DNA of 64,000 nt from Dryomyza anilis. Taxonomy: Eukaryota; Arthropoda; Insecta; Diptera; Dryomyzidae. Each line of letters starts with the position of its first letter. Within the stretch, counting starts at the first letter, position 1. The notes beneath the pieces were generated by a model that was not told the DNA's origin, did not search any database, and was given only the letters and a program-made list of their open reading frames with translations. The position numbers and the translations under genes are program-made. Of this stretch, positions 10,724-20,368 are shown one piece after another. The DNA lies in NCBI GenBank assembly GCA_951804985.1, contig OX638135.1:13667735-13731734 (forward strand). Direction: 5' to 3'.

Positions 10724-10986
10724 AACGATCCATTCCTATCAAAAAATAAAAATGTTGAAACTATTGTACCCATACCATGGTCTAGCCTCCACCGTGCATG
10801 ACTGTCTTAATAGAATATTTATCATGATATTCTGTATTCACTGACCGTCGTACAAGCGGTGTTATACGATCAGAGTTAGCTTTTGTCTCATCGGACCAAA
10901 GAATATTAAGCTATTTCTTATCTGGCTACAATAGATGTTGTTCTGCAATTTTTTTTTAAATTTTTTTTTGATAGGTATGGATCGTT
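10724..10986 (-). pseudogene. Inverted catalytic segment of the Tc1-like transposase
   Basis: On the minus strand, 10,907-10,766 reads ILWSDETKANSDRI, then YHDKYSIKTVMHGGG, a stop, and TMVW. The WSDE and HGGG.MVW motifs are Tc1 catalytic-domain signatures, with the first catalytic Asp in WSDE. The segment is flanked by an inverted repeat of about 22 bp (10,724-10,746 and 10,964-10,986, core CGATCCAT.CCTATCAAAAAA), which fits an inversion between those repeats. It is not functional: there is an in-frame stop and the third catalytic residue is missing. Confidence 0.65.
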
Positions 10987-10989
10987 GTA

Positions 10990-11225
10990 CCTCTTTAAAT
11001 TTTAACCGCACACATTATCACACATGTGTAGGGTATTTACAGTCGGCTTAGGCCGACTATAACTTTCATAATTCATACCACTTTAAATTTTAACCTCACA
11101 CATTATGTGTAGAGTATTTATATTCGGCTTAGACCGACTATAACTTTCATAATTCATACTAACTTCATCACTCCAACAATCACAATTTCCCTACTTCAAA
11201 ATTACTCGTGTGACCCAACCTCCTT
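10990..11225 (+). repeat. Duplicated DINE-1-like 3' tails
   Basis: Two tandem copies (about 10,993-11,078 and 11,080-11,165) of the DINE-like end: TGTGTAGGGTATTTA followed by the small hairpin AGTCGGCTTAGGCCGACT and TATAACTTTCATAATTC. The second copy continues to CCCAACC near 11,220. The same end is at about 17,240-17,350 and 22,927-23,036. Confidence 0.65.
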
Positions 11226-12279
11226 ATTGGTTTTCTATTACGTAACATTGCTAGTATTTTTTCAAAATTGTAGTATTTTTTCAGAAACATTTTAGTATTT
11301 TTTCAGAAACATTTTAGTATACATAAATATGGTTTTTTACACACCTAGTTTTCCCAAAAATGTAGGTTACTTTTTCAACTTTTAAAGTTTGCATATTTAT
11401 CCTAACCAAAACGAGTTGAATTTTTTTTAACTTTTAAAGTTAATTTTAAGTATATAAGGACTTACACACAAATGTTAAACTAAAAAGTTTAAAATTATAG
11501 TTTTATGTTGAAAAAAATATAAATATTTGAATACATTTATAAACTATTAGGTTGGAAAATTGTATTCTTATTTCCATAAACTATTCCGTATGGTTAGGAA
11601 ATTAATCATTTTAGTTAGAAACTCATTCTTCAAAGTTATATTATCAACTATGAAGTTTATAAAGTGTACAATTTGAACTTTTAATTTAGAAACTCATTCT
11701 TCAAAGTTAAAATATATTTATAATTAAGCATTTTTCGTCTCTCTTTCGATAGATATTTTTTTATATATTATTTTATATCATTTATATGCTATTAAGAGAT
11801 TGAGATTCTCATTTCAACACACCTTGTCCGCTTTCCCGAGAATTCTCTAACGTAACCAATAACTTATTTGGCGAACAAACTGATCTCCAACACAAAGACA
11901 ATATTATATTTTCTCACTCATACATAAATAATTTGAAATACATCCCTGCCAATGATGGATATATGACCCGTAATTTTACTAGTAATGAAAACAAATATTT
12001 TTTGCGCGTTGGTTTGCCACCATTTTTTTATTTGTAGGTTATTCATTACGTTTGCAACAGCAGCTGCTACAGAAAAATATTTTACTTACATTATAAAGAA
12101 TTGATACACACTAAAAGAAAGTATATTGAGAAGAGTATTTTTATATATTGCTTCTTTATCTATTTATATCAAAGATGTCATCAAAGTGGAAGGGTTGTCT
12201 ACATTAAACAAGTGCATGGAAGGAAGCAAAACAACGGTAAACAAAAGTCGTTTTAATAGAAAATCAGCAAAGCAAACAT
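11226..12279. other. AT-rich DNA with small local repeats
   Basis: No gene seen. A 24-bp tandem repeat (TAGTATTTTTTCAGAAACAT...) runs about 11,246-11,320. TAGAAACTCATTCTTCAAAG occurs at about 11,617 and 11,685. Confidence 0.5.
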
Positions 12280-12807
12280 AACATCCCAATATACCATTGC
12301 TCTTAATATTCACTTGACAATGTTTTTAAATCTACCATTACTTTCAAATCATAGAGTTGAGGTTAAGGTTTGAAACGCCTTTAACCTAAATTTAAGAATC
12401 ATAACTTTTTCAATAAAAACTGGCCTTAACTTGAAAATTCTCTTATTTTTAAATCAATAACATTCAAGATTTGCGGGGGCGATCGATATATTGTTTTAAA
12501 GATTCACAGAAGTCCAGTACTAAAAGATTTCGGTAAGCTATTAGATTTGGACGCGCGTTGTTATGTTATATTTTTTGTCAGGGTTTATATGTAATCATAA
12601 AAAACATACCGTTTTTAGCGTCAATACATTTTTGTTCCTAATTTTCACTGCCCTTTTTGGTAGTGTTATTATCCAATCATTTTCAAATACAGAGTAAGCG
12701 CTAAAAATAGCACTTATTTTATATTTGAAACTGATTTGAAAAACACACTAGACCTTAATGGCAATTATGGTTATATTTTCAAACGCTTACTCTGTGGTAT
12801 ATTGTGA
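12280..12807 (+). repeat. Dispersed repeat R1, copy 3, with its 5' segment
   Basis: 12,280-12,472 matches 4,858-5,040, and 12,472-12,807 matches the 3' part of R1 copies 1 and 2. It ends in the conserved stem-loop pair GTAAGCGCTA...CAAACGCTTAC. The middle portion present in copies 1 and 2 (GAGCGTCAAG...) is absent here. It is the cleanest join of the 5' and 3' halves of the family. Confidence 0.65.
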
Positions 12808-12924
12808 GTCAACGCAATAAAAATGAAAACTATAGAATTTTGTGTTTTTTGGTTTTATTTGGTCTAATTTTGGTTAGTTTACTATTTATTTAACCGTCAC
12901 TAACCTCAAAATTAAAACAGTTCA

Positions 12925-13262
12925 TGTGAGATTTCGATGTACTCTTTAAAAAGAGAGCCGACATCTTTTAAGACTTTTTACCAATCTTAAAGGCTATTTA
13001 ATTTGAATGACTTGAAAAAGAACAACAACAAATTGAAAACATAACACAGGCAATGATCATACGGACCGTTTCGGATACAGCCAAGTATCCTCATCAGTGA
13101 TCTTTGTGTGATGACTTTGTGATAACATCAAATGTTTCTTATATACGCGGCGTGGTTGGGGTTTGAACTCATGTCGTCAGAAACGATGGGAGTTGGTAGA
13201 CAAGCACGCTAGGTGTTTGACTACAGAACCACACAACCGCCACTCGTCTAATTTGCAGTTTT
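12925..13262 (-). mobile_element. SINE-like unit with pol III boxes and hammerhead motif, copy 1
   Basis: Read on the minus strand, the unit starts near CAAAACTGCAAATTAGACGA, has a tRNA-like head with a box A-like stretch (minus strand of about 13,233-13,212, TGTGGTTCTGTAGTC) and a B-box-like GAGTTCAAACC (13,170-13,160). It then has a hammerhead ribozyme motif about 60 nt downstream (13,102-13,055), and runs on to TTAAAGAGTACATCGAAATC. A second direct copy lies at 13,508-13,840. There is no ORF of significance; the 106-aa ORF over 13,248-13,568 bridges unit and spacer. Confidence 0.7.
13055..13102 (-). ncRNA. Hammerhead ribozyme motif (type I topology)
   Basis: Minus strand, 5' to 3': stem I GATCA (13,102-13,098); core CTGATGA (13,097-13,091); stem II GGATAC/GTATCC with loop TTGGCT (13,090-13,073); core GAAA (13,072-13,069), whose last A is A15.1; stem III formed with A15.1 as ACG/CGT around loop GTC (13,069-13,061); H17 = A (13,060); stem I TGATC (13,059-13,055). 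All conserved core bases and the A15.1-U16.1 pair are present, and cleavage would fall after 13,060. Stem I is 5 bp and stem III 3 bp, short but similar to hammerheads of retroelements. Activity is inferred, not shown. Confidence 0.75.
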
Positions 13263-13507
13263 GTTCGTTCTATTTTTAGAACAGACTTTGTTGCAACAAC
13301 GACGAATGGTGCCGCAGTTCGATTGAACGAATGCATTTAAGTAACGCATCGGTTTTGCTTTCAATGTTGTTGCTATTATTTTCGGGTGTTCCTTTTTGCA
13401 AATTTTCGCACTCATGTCTTTACATTGTTGTTGTATGACAACTTCGCTAAAGTACGTTTGAGAGAGATTTGCTTTGTGGAATTTGCACTTGGTGCCAATT
13501 ATATTTT
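13263..13507. other. Spacer between the two hammerhead SINE-like units
   Basis: About 245 bp joining the direct copies, so the repeat period is about 583 bp. GTTGTTG-rich; no recognisable gene. It may be part of the element body if the pair is a dimer. Confidence 0.5.
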
Positions 13508-13840
13508 GTGTGAGATTTCGATGTACTCTTTTGAAAGAGAGCCGACATCTTTTAAGACTTTTTGCCAATCTTAAAGGCTATTTAATTTGAATGACTTGAA
13601 AAGAACAACAACAAATTGAAAACATAACACGGTCCGTATGCGTTTCGGATACAGCCAAGTATCCTCATCAGATCTTTGTGTGATGACGAAGTGATAACAT
13701 CAAATGTTTCGAATATATGAACACGGCGTGGTTGGGGTTTGAACTCATGTCGTCAGAAACGATGGGAGTTGGTAAACAAGCACGTTAGGTGTTTGACTAC
13801 AGAACCACACAACCGTCACTCGTCTAATTTGCAGTTTTGT
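13508..13840 (-). mobile_element. SINE-like unit, copy 2, hammerhead degenerate
   Basis: Collinear with copy 1, including the tRNA-like head and box B. CTGATGA, the 6-bp stem II and GAAAC are identical to copy 1. The segment after GAAACG is CATACGGACC, the reverse complement of the GGTCCGTATG found in copy 1, as if 10 bp had been inverted, and about 10 nt are missing. As a result stem I is lost and the base at the cleavage position is G, which hammerheads do not cut. Confidence 0.7.
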
Positions 13841-14694
13841 CTGTTTTTTATGCTACGTAAAATATTTCGTAATTTAATCGTCATTATTTACCAACAGAAC
13901 AGTGATAAACATATATTCAATTGTATCTCTTTGTAGATGAGTGAGAAAGAGATAAAAATTCACACGCACACAAAAGTTCTGTCATTTGTGTCCTGACGCT
14001 CTTAAAAACGTTATAGAAATTTTACTGAAACTTTCAGTTTTGCTACCAGTAATATTACTGCTCACATGACCGATAGTGTTCTTGCTGGAATAGAATGTTC
14101 AGACCAAATATTTAAATAGTTCTTCAGCGAAATGCTGTTTCAAAATAAATTTACTAAAAATATAAAATATATTTATAGTACACAGAGAAAAATATCAATG
14201 ACATACATTTTTAAATCAATCATGTTTGGCGCCAAAGTAGTATGTTGTGTTATTAATTACATACGTAATAAAAATATTTAATAATGTGTTTTGAAAAAAT
14301 CAATAATATCCATGGCAAAAATTACGTACGTAATTGAAATTTCCAATTATACAAAAACAAAATATTAATTATGTACATGATTTTATTTAAGTTGTAATTT
14401 TAACAAAAAAATCATTTTTGTTTTTACAAATATGCAATTGCAATTTTAATTAATTCAGCGTTCCAAAGGCATGCTATGCATGGTCGCAAGTTTTAATGGT
14501 CTATGAACTTCATCTATAAACACAATAACTATAAAATTAAATATATTAAATAATGATAACATACCCGTCAGCGAATGTCCGTGATCCGCAAAAGACATCG
14601 TTTCAGTGGATGGAGCAGATACACAGCTATTGTTGCAATTTACAATTGAACCAATTAAATAAATTTAACTGATTTAAATCCATGAAAATTGTCA
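13841..14694. other. AT-rich intergenic DNA
   Basis: No gene or repeat that I can define. Several TACGTA-type palindromes (ACATACGTAATAA, ATTACGTACGTAAT) lie in 14,255-14,340. Confidence 0.5.
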
Positions 14695-15900
14695 CAACCC
14701 AAGTAACCACATTGTGGCAACTATAGTGGTAGCCACACAATAGCCATTAAACTGTTTGTTCTATATCATGCGAAAAATACTTATTTGACACCTAATTGCC
14801 AGTCAAAAAGTCCGGGGTGGGGCTTAGTTGCCACACATTTAGATCCATTAAAGTGTCGGTTCATCTATTTGGAACTTGAACTGTAATTTTAAATGTGGAA
14901 CTTGTTTGAATTAAAAATAATAAAGATCCTACGCAGTGCCATAAAAGTAAACGTTTGTCATGTTATAAAACTGCACATAATGTCAAAAATGTGCTAAGGC
15001 TAATATAAGTCTTTACGAACAGATTTTCGGCAAACTACAACTCTAAATTAACAAACGGTTCAATTTTTCGGGTTAAAGCTCATATTCTACCCTTTCAAAT
15101 TTTAACGCGCACCTAAAAAAATGCATTTTGTGAACATTTTTTTTAAAAGGTGATTTTTTTTACTACTTTTTTTACTATTCCGACTGTCATTTTTTACATC
15201 CCAACATATTCCATGGACATATGTAGTGGATATAATAAACATTTTATGTTTGATAGTATACATTTATACCATTTTAAAGTTAATTAGTTATATTATTTAT
15301 AAACATGGTTCTACTAGGTTCTTCATTATATACATGCAGCATATATGGAACATAATACATTTTATAATTTGCCACTATTTTGCCACGTCATAACAACAAA
15401 GTTAGCTCCGCCCATTATCGGAATGTATGACTTATATATCACAGCATTGTGACATCCCAGAAGGAAATGACCTCATTGACGACAAGGTCATCAATGATGT
15501 ATTGAGGACATTAGAAAATTTGTCATTGATGAATATGTCTACAACAATTTCATAAATGACATTGCATTATATACTTCATACACCATATGTCATACAGACA
15601 TATATCAATGACATTGTGAAAATAATTCATTGATGAAATGTTATTTATGAAGTCATTGATGAAAATTTTTAAACAAAATCATTGTTATTGTTTTTCAATG
15701 GAGATCATATTTTAACAGAATAGTTGTTATTGTTTTTTCAATGGGGATCATATTTTAACAGAATATTTGATATTGTATTTCATAGGGAGTATTTTTAACA
15801 TAGGTGACTTATATGTATACTATATATTTCATAATGGCAAGGAGCCAGTTGGATGACTTTTTAACATAATTTGATAATGTTGATACATACATATATATTA
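14695..15900. repeat. AT-rich dispersed repeats shared with 61.5-64.0 kb
   Basis: 14,905-15,135 matches 63,800-64,000 in direct orientation (ATAAAGATCCTACGCA, GTCTTTACGAACAGA, TCGGCAAACTACAAC). 15,405-15,455 matches 62,435-62,470 (GAATGTATGACTTATATATC). 15,665-15,795 is the inverted counterpart of 61,545-61,705 and consists of about 43-bp tandem units (GATCATATTTTAACAGAATA). All are non-coding; probably MITE-like families that I cannot name. Confidence 0.6.
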
Positions 15901-17980
15901 TACTAGCTGGATCCGTACACGACTCGTGCCAAGATTTTGTAAATTCAAAGATATGGAACGATTTTATTAATATAAAAAAGCTTTTTATTATTTATATGAG
16001 GGGCTCGTGCTTAGCTGTTGAAGTTTTTATTGGTTTTATAAATGTGGTAACCAAATAATAATTCTCCGCCAAAACAACATTTCTCAACGACAATTCTTTC
16101 TCAAACTGCGCTTCCCCGCAGAATTATTCCCGGTAGAAATCTTGCCCGTAAAATTCTTCCCCATAGAACGCTTTCCCGTAGAATTCATCCCGGTAGAATT
16201 GTTCCCGGTAGAATTCATACCCGTAGAATTCTTCCCCGTAGAATTTTTCCCAGTAGAACTTTTAGTGTGGTGGGTTTTAATGTGGTGAGTTTCGGTGCGG
16301 TGAGTTTTAGTGTGGTGAGTTTTAGTGTGGTGAAATTTTAGTGTGGTGAGTTTTGGTGTGGTGAATATTAGTGTGTTGAATTTTTGTGTATTGAGTTTTT
16401 GTGTGGTGAGTTTTAGTGTGGTATAATTTAGTGTGGAAAATTTAAGTGTAGCGAATTTTAGTGTGGCGAGTTTTAGTGTGGTGAATTTTTGTGTGTTGAA
16501 TTTTTCTGTGTTTGAGTTTTTGTGTGATGAGTTTTAGTGTGGTGAGTTTCAGTGTGGTGAGTTTTAGTGTGTTTTTCCATTTTTTTGTTTTTCCTTTAGT
16601 TTGGATTGTAATTTTATGTGATTCTTTTGTTTTGTGCTTTTGCTTTTGCTTTTAATTTTTATACCCTACACTAAGAGTGAAAGTGTATATTCAGTTTGGT
16701 ACGTCGTTTGTAACACCCAGAAGGAAGCATCTCCGGTATGGAAAAGTATATATATTCTTGATCAGCATGACCTCCTGAGTCGATTTAGCGATGTCCGTCT
16801 GTCTGTCTGTCTGTTGAAATCCCTACTACTTTTAAAATTGAAGAGCTAGATAAATGAAACTTATAACTTAGATTACTTATATACCTACGCTGTATGAAGT
16901 AAAATTGGCGAGATCGGTCCATTGTGACCTATGATCCGACCACTTATGTTCAAATACCTCATATAAAATGTACATATAAAGATCAATTTTTATGTATACG
17001 TGCTTAGGTAAACTTTTTTTGGTCAAATATATATTGACATCATGCTCAAATATATGATAATAAAGTTTTCCGGCGAAAAGACTTGTGGTTCACAAAAAAA
17101 AAATCGAAATTCGGTACACCTACCCATTTGTAAATATGGGTATCAAATGAATGGAAATTCTTCAGCGATTGAATGTTTGTAGTTATTTTCAGGATTCGTA
17201 TACCCTGGTGACCTATATATCACTTTGAATGGTAACCACACATATGTGTAGGGTATTTATAGTCGGCTTAGACCGACTATAATTTTGATAATCCTAACTA
17301 TCATAATTACACCTACTTTAAAATTTCCCATGTGATCTAACCTTCCCAACTGGCTTTTTTTGTATTTGAGTTTTTTGTTTCATCGTAGCTGGTGAAAGTG
17401 CCGAGTTATATCGTATTTTTAGTGTCGTGAATTATAGTGTGGTGGGTTTTAGTGTGGTGAATTTTATGGTGATTTTTAGTGTGCCGAGTTTTAGTGTGGT
17501 GAATTTTAGTGTGCTGAATTTTTGAGTGGAGAGTTTTTGTGTGGTGAGTTTAAGTGTGGTGAATTTTAGTGTGGTGAGTTTTAGTGTGGTGAGTCTTAGT
17601 GTGGTGAGTTTTAGTGTGTTTTCCCATTTTTTTTGTTTTTCGTATAGTTTGGATTGTAGTTTTATGTGATTGGTTTTGTTTTTGTATTTTTGCTTTTGTT
17701 TTCTGCTTTTGCTTTTAATTTTTTTTTTTTGTATTTGAGTTTTTTTGTTTCATCGTAGCTGGTGAAAGTGCCGAGTTATATCGTATTGAAAGTTTTGGTT
17801 GTATGGGAGGTGCCACTCCTCTTTGTCCAATCACGCCCACATATAGCCTTTCATTCCTTCCAGATCATACCGCATCTGTTGTAAAAATTTCAAGAAAATT
17901 GGATCAGCCGTTTAGACGGAGAAGCGGAACAAACGTACAAACGTTCAAACGAACAAACAGATTTATTATATTAATAGGAT
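15901..17980 (+). mobile_element. Minisatellite element M0, interrupted by a DINE-1-like element
   Basis: Element M has a constant architecture here and in later copies: 5' end TACTAGCTGGACCCGTGCAC, a ~90-bp segment ending GATTTTATTAATATAAAAAA, GAGGGGCCCGTGCTTAGCTG, array 1 of ~15-bp units (CCCGTAGAATTCTTC), array 2 of 15-bp units (AGTGTGGTGAGTTTT), a T-rich tract, and a 3' domain from GTAGCTGGTGAAAGTGCCGA through CGGATCAGCCGTTTAGACGG to TTATTATATTAATAGGAT. It is non-coding. In M0, array 1 is 16,115-16,258 and array 2 is 16,258-16,575 and 17,415-17,620. Class unknown; a Helentron-derived non-autonomous element is one possibility. Confidence 0.65.
16660..17352 (+). mobile_element. DINE-1-like element, most complete copy
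   Basis: Begins TATACCCTACACTAAGAGTG and has TATATATTCTTGATCAGCAT, GTCTGTCTGTCTGTCTGTTG, GTTCAAATACCTCATATAAA, and the 3' hairpin AGTCGGCTTAGACCGACT (about 17,260). It ends near CCTTCCCAACTGG. It lies between the T-rich tract and the 3' domain of element M0, so it is younger than M0. The 71-aa ORF at 16,634 is an artefact of it. Confidence 0.75.
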
Positions 17981-18171
17981 GCATGTTATGAAGGCATGCA
18001 GCCGTAAAGAATAATTGTTTTTGTTTGGATATTTATTTCGGAGTAAGCGTTTTTTGTGAATGAGAATATTTACAAACGTATGAATGTTGTTGTTGTAAAA
18101 TATTATAGTTGCAATTGAATTTCAGTTAACATAGTTATAATGTATGCTATAGTTATACTTGATTGTTTTAT
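17981..18171 (+). repeat. Left terminal segment of the Polinton (part 1)
   Basis: GCATGTTATGAAGGCATG...GTGAATGAGAATATTTACAA...GTTATACTTGATTGTTTTAT is the inverted counterpart of 60,142-59,947 plus 59,600-59,620, with an estimated 75-80% match by eye. Read on the minus strand there, it continues directly into the sequence that here resumes at 19,551, so element M1 was inserted into it. I interpret the pair as the long terminal inverted repeats of one Polinton. Confidence 0.6.
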
Positions 18172-19550
18172 CTAGCACTAGCATTTAGCACTAACATTTT
18201 TATTATTTATATGAAGGGCCGGTGCTTAGCTGTTGAAGTTTTTTTTATTGGTTTTATAAATGTAGTAACCAAATAATAACTCTCCGTCATAACAACTTTT
18301 CTCAAAGACAATTCTTTCTCAGACTGCGCTTCCCCTTAGAATTCTCCCCGTAGAACATTTCGCCGTAGAATTCTTCCCAGTAGAAATATTCCCCGTAAAA
18401 ATCTTCCCCATAGAACGCTTTCCCGTAGAATTATTCCCGGTAGAAATCTTCCCGTAGAATTCATCCCGGCAGAATTGTTCCCTGTAGAATTATTTCCCGG
18501 AGATTTTTTCCCCGTAGAGTTTTTCACAGTAGATGCTTTAGTGTGGTGAATTTTAGTGTGTTGAATTTTAGTGTGGTGAGTTTTAGTGTGGTGAGTTTTA
18601 GTGTGGTGAGTTTTAGTGTGTTGGTTTTTTGTATGGTGAGTTTTTGTGTGGTGATTTTGAGTGTAGTGAATTACAGTGTGGTGAGTTTTAGTGTGGTGAA
18701 TTTTAGTGTGGTGATTTTTAGTGTGGTGAATTGTAGTGGGTGGGTTTTAGTGTGGTGAATTTTAGGGTGAATTTTAGTGTGGTGAGTTTTAGTGTGGTGT
18801 GTTTTAGTGTGGTGAATTATAGTAGGTGGGTTTTAGTGTGATAAATTTTAGGGTGAATTTTAGTGTGGTGAGTATTAGTGTGGTGAGTTTTAGTGTGTTG
18901 CATTTTTGTGTGGTGAGTTTTACTGTGATGAGTTTTAGTGTGGTGAGTTTTAGTGTGGTAAGTTTTAGTGTGGTGAGTTTTAGTGTGGTGAGTTTTAGTG
19001 TGGTGAGTTTAGTGTGGTGAATTTTAGTGTGTTGAATTTTTGTGTGGTGAGTTTTTGTGTGGTGAGTTTTAGTGTGGTAAATTTTAGTGTGGTGAGTTTT
19101 AGTGTGATGAGTTTAGTGTGGTGAGTTTTTGTGTGGTGAGTTTTAGTGTGGTGAATTTTAGTGTGGTCAATTTTATTGCGGTGAGTTTTAGTGTGTTGAA
19201 ATTAGAAATTTCAAGAAAATCGTTTTGCATTTTTGCTTTTGCTTTTTTTGTGCTTTTGCTTTTTTGCTTTTAATTTTTTTTTTGTATTTAAGTTTTTTGT
19301 TTCATGTTTGTAGCTGGTGAAAGAGCCGAGTTATATCGTATTGAAAGTTTATGTTGTATGGGAGGTGCCACGCTTCTTTATCCAATTCCGCCTATATATA
19401 GCCTATCATTCCTTCCAGACCATACCGCATCTGTGGTAAAAATTTCAAGAAAATCGGATCAGCCGTTTAGACGGAGATGCGGAACAAACCAACAAATCGA
19501 CAAACAGACAAACCAACAAACATTCAGATTTATTATATTAATGGGATAGG
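18172..19550 (+). mobile_element. Minisatellite element M1
   Basis: Array 1 (CCCGTAGAATTCTTC type) is about 18,335-18,535 and array 2 (AGTGTGGTGAGTTTT type) is 18,537-19,200. The 3' domain is 19,305-19,548. Array ORFs (for example 18,543-18,758) encode only repeated SVVSF-type pentapeptides because 15 bp is five codons; they are not genes. Its insertion splits the Polinton left end. Confidence 0.7.
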
Positions 19551-20087
19551 ATGATCATCAAGAGAGTTGAGGAGCAAAGGATTCAATTTGAAACTTTGTT
19601 GAGGAACGATAATTGTAATTTAGAACTTCGCTATATGAATGAATGTTATTATGTAAATTATGTAAACAGGTTATGTAAACAGGTTAAGGCACTGCTGTAT
19701 TAATACATTGACATATATTTAATTCAGGGTCAATTTTACTATAGGGGATATTGTGGTGGATTTTATTCTACAAAATCATGGTCGTTTTATTTGGTTATAT
19801 GAATGAATGGAGCCATAAGGTTCCATTGGGATCATTTTTTAAATCTTTTTCTATACTATAAGTTTGAAAGATTGAGCATGTTAGAATATGTTTATTTTTA
19901 TACAGTTTTTTTTTTCTTGAGATTCCTTTCATTTACTCTCTTTAAAATTTTAATTGAGTATATTTATACTAATGGAATTCACTTTTTAACTCATTTTCAA
20001 GAGATATCCATTATATATAAATGCATCGAAATTTGAATTAAATTTATTCATCGTCTACATTAAAATTTGATAGGAACAGAAAAAAAT
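19551..20087 (+). repeat. Left terminal segment of the Polinton (part 2), leader of the OB-fold-like gene
   Basis: GATCATCAAGAGAGTTGAGG to the GATAGGAACAGAAAAAAAT just before the ATG. Repeated at 21,771, 23,381, 35,877/40,823 and 43,015 in direct orientation, and at 59,590-58,310 inverted. No ORF of note (a 77-aa frame at 19,803 is not conserved in all copies). Confidence 0.65.
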
Positions 20088-20368
20088 ATGGTAAGATTGT
20101 CTTTTTTTAATTTTTTTTTTATTCACTAATTTATGTATTTATATTATTTTAAGGATTTCGCTGAAATTATTAGTTTAGCAAAAGGAAACCTCTCTACATA
20201 CATTAGAGTAGATGACTTGCCCATTGATCAGGAATTCAGGATATCTAAATTTGATTGGAAAAACATAATTAATGGAACAAAATTAATTGTACATCTAACA
20301 GACAATAGATGGTTTTATCTACCAGCTAGAATTTCTAGAAAAGTTAAAACCGATGATCCATATTTATA
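20088..20368 (+). pseudogene. Polinton OB-fold-like (candidate ssDNA-binding) gene, 5' part, copy 1
   Basis: ATG at 20,088-20,090 is followed at once by GTAAGA. A 63-bp intron ends TTTTAAG at 20,153, and the exon opens GATTTCGCTGAA in frame with the ATG. The exon encodes DFAEIISLAKGN, YIRVDDLPIDQEFRISKF, INGTKLIVHLTDNRWFYLPA, RISRKVKTDDPYL: a small beta-rich pattern with a WFYLP motif, similar in kind to OB-fold ssDNA-binding proteins of Polinton-like elements (inference). It is cut at 20,368 by element M2. The missing 3' end is probably 47,417-47,500. Five copies in the window have nearly the same protein. Confidence 0.6.
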
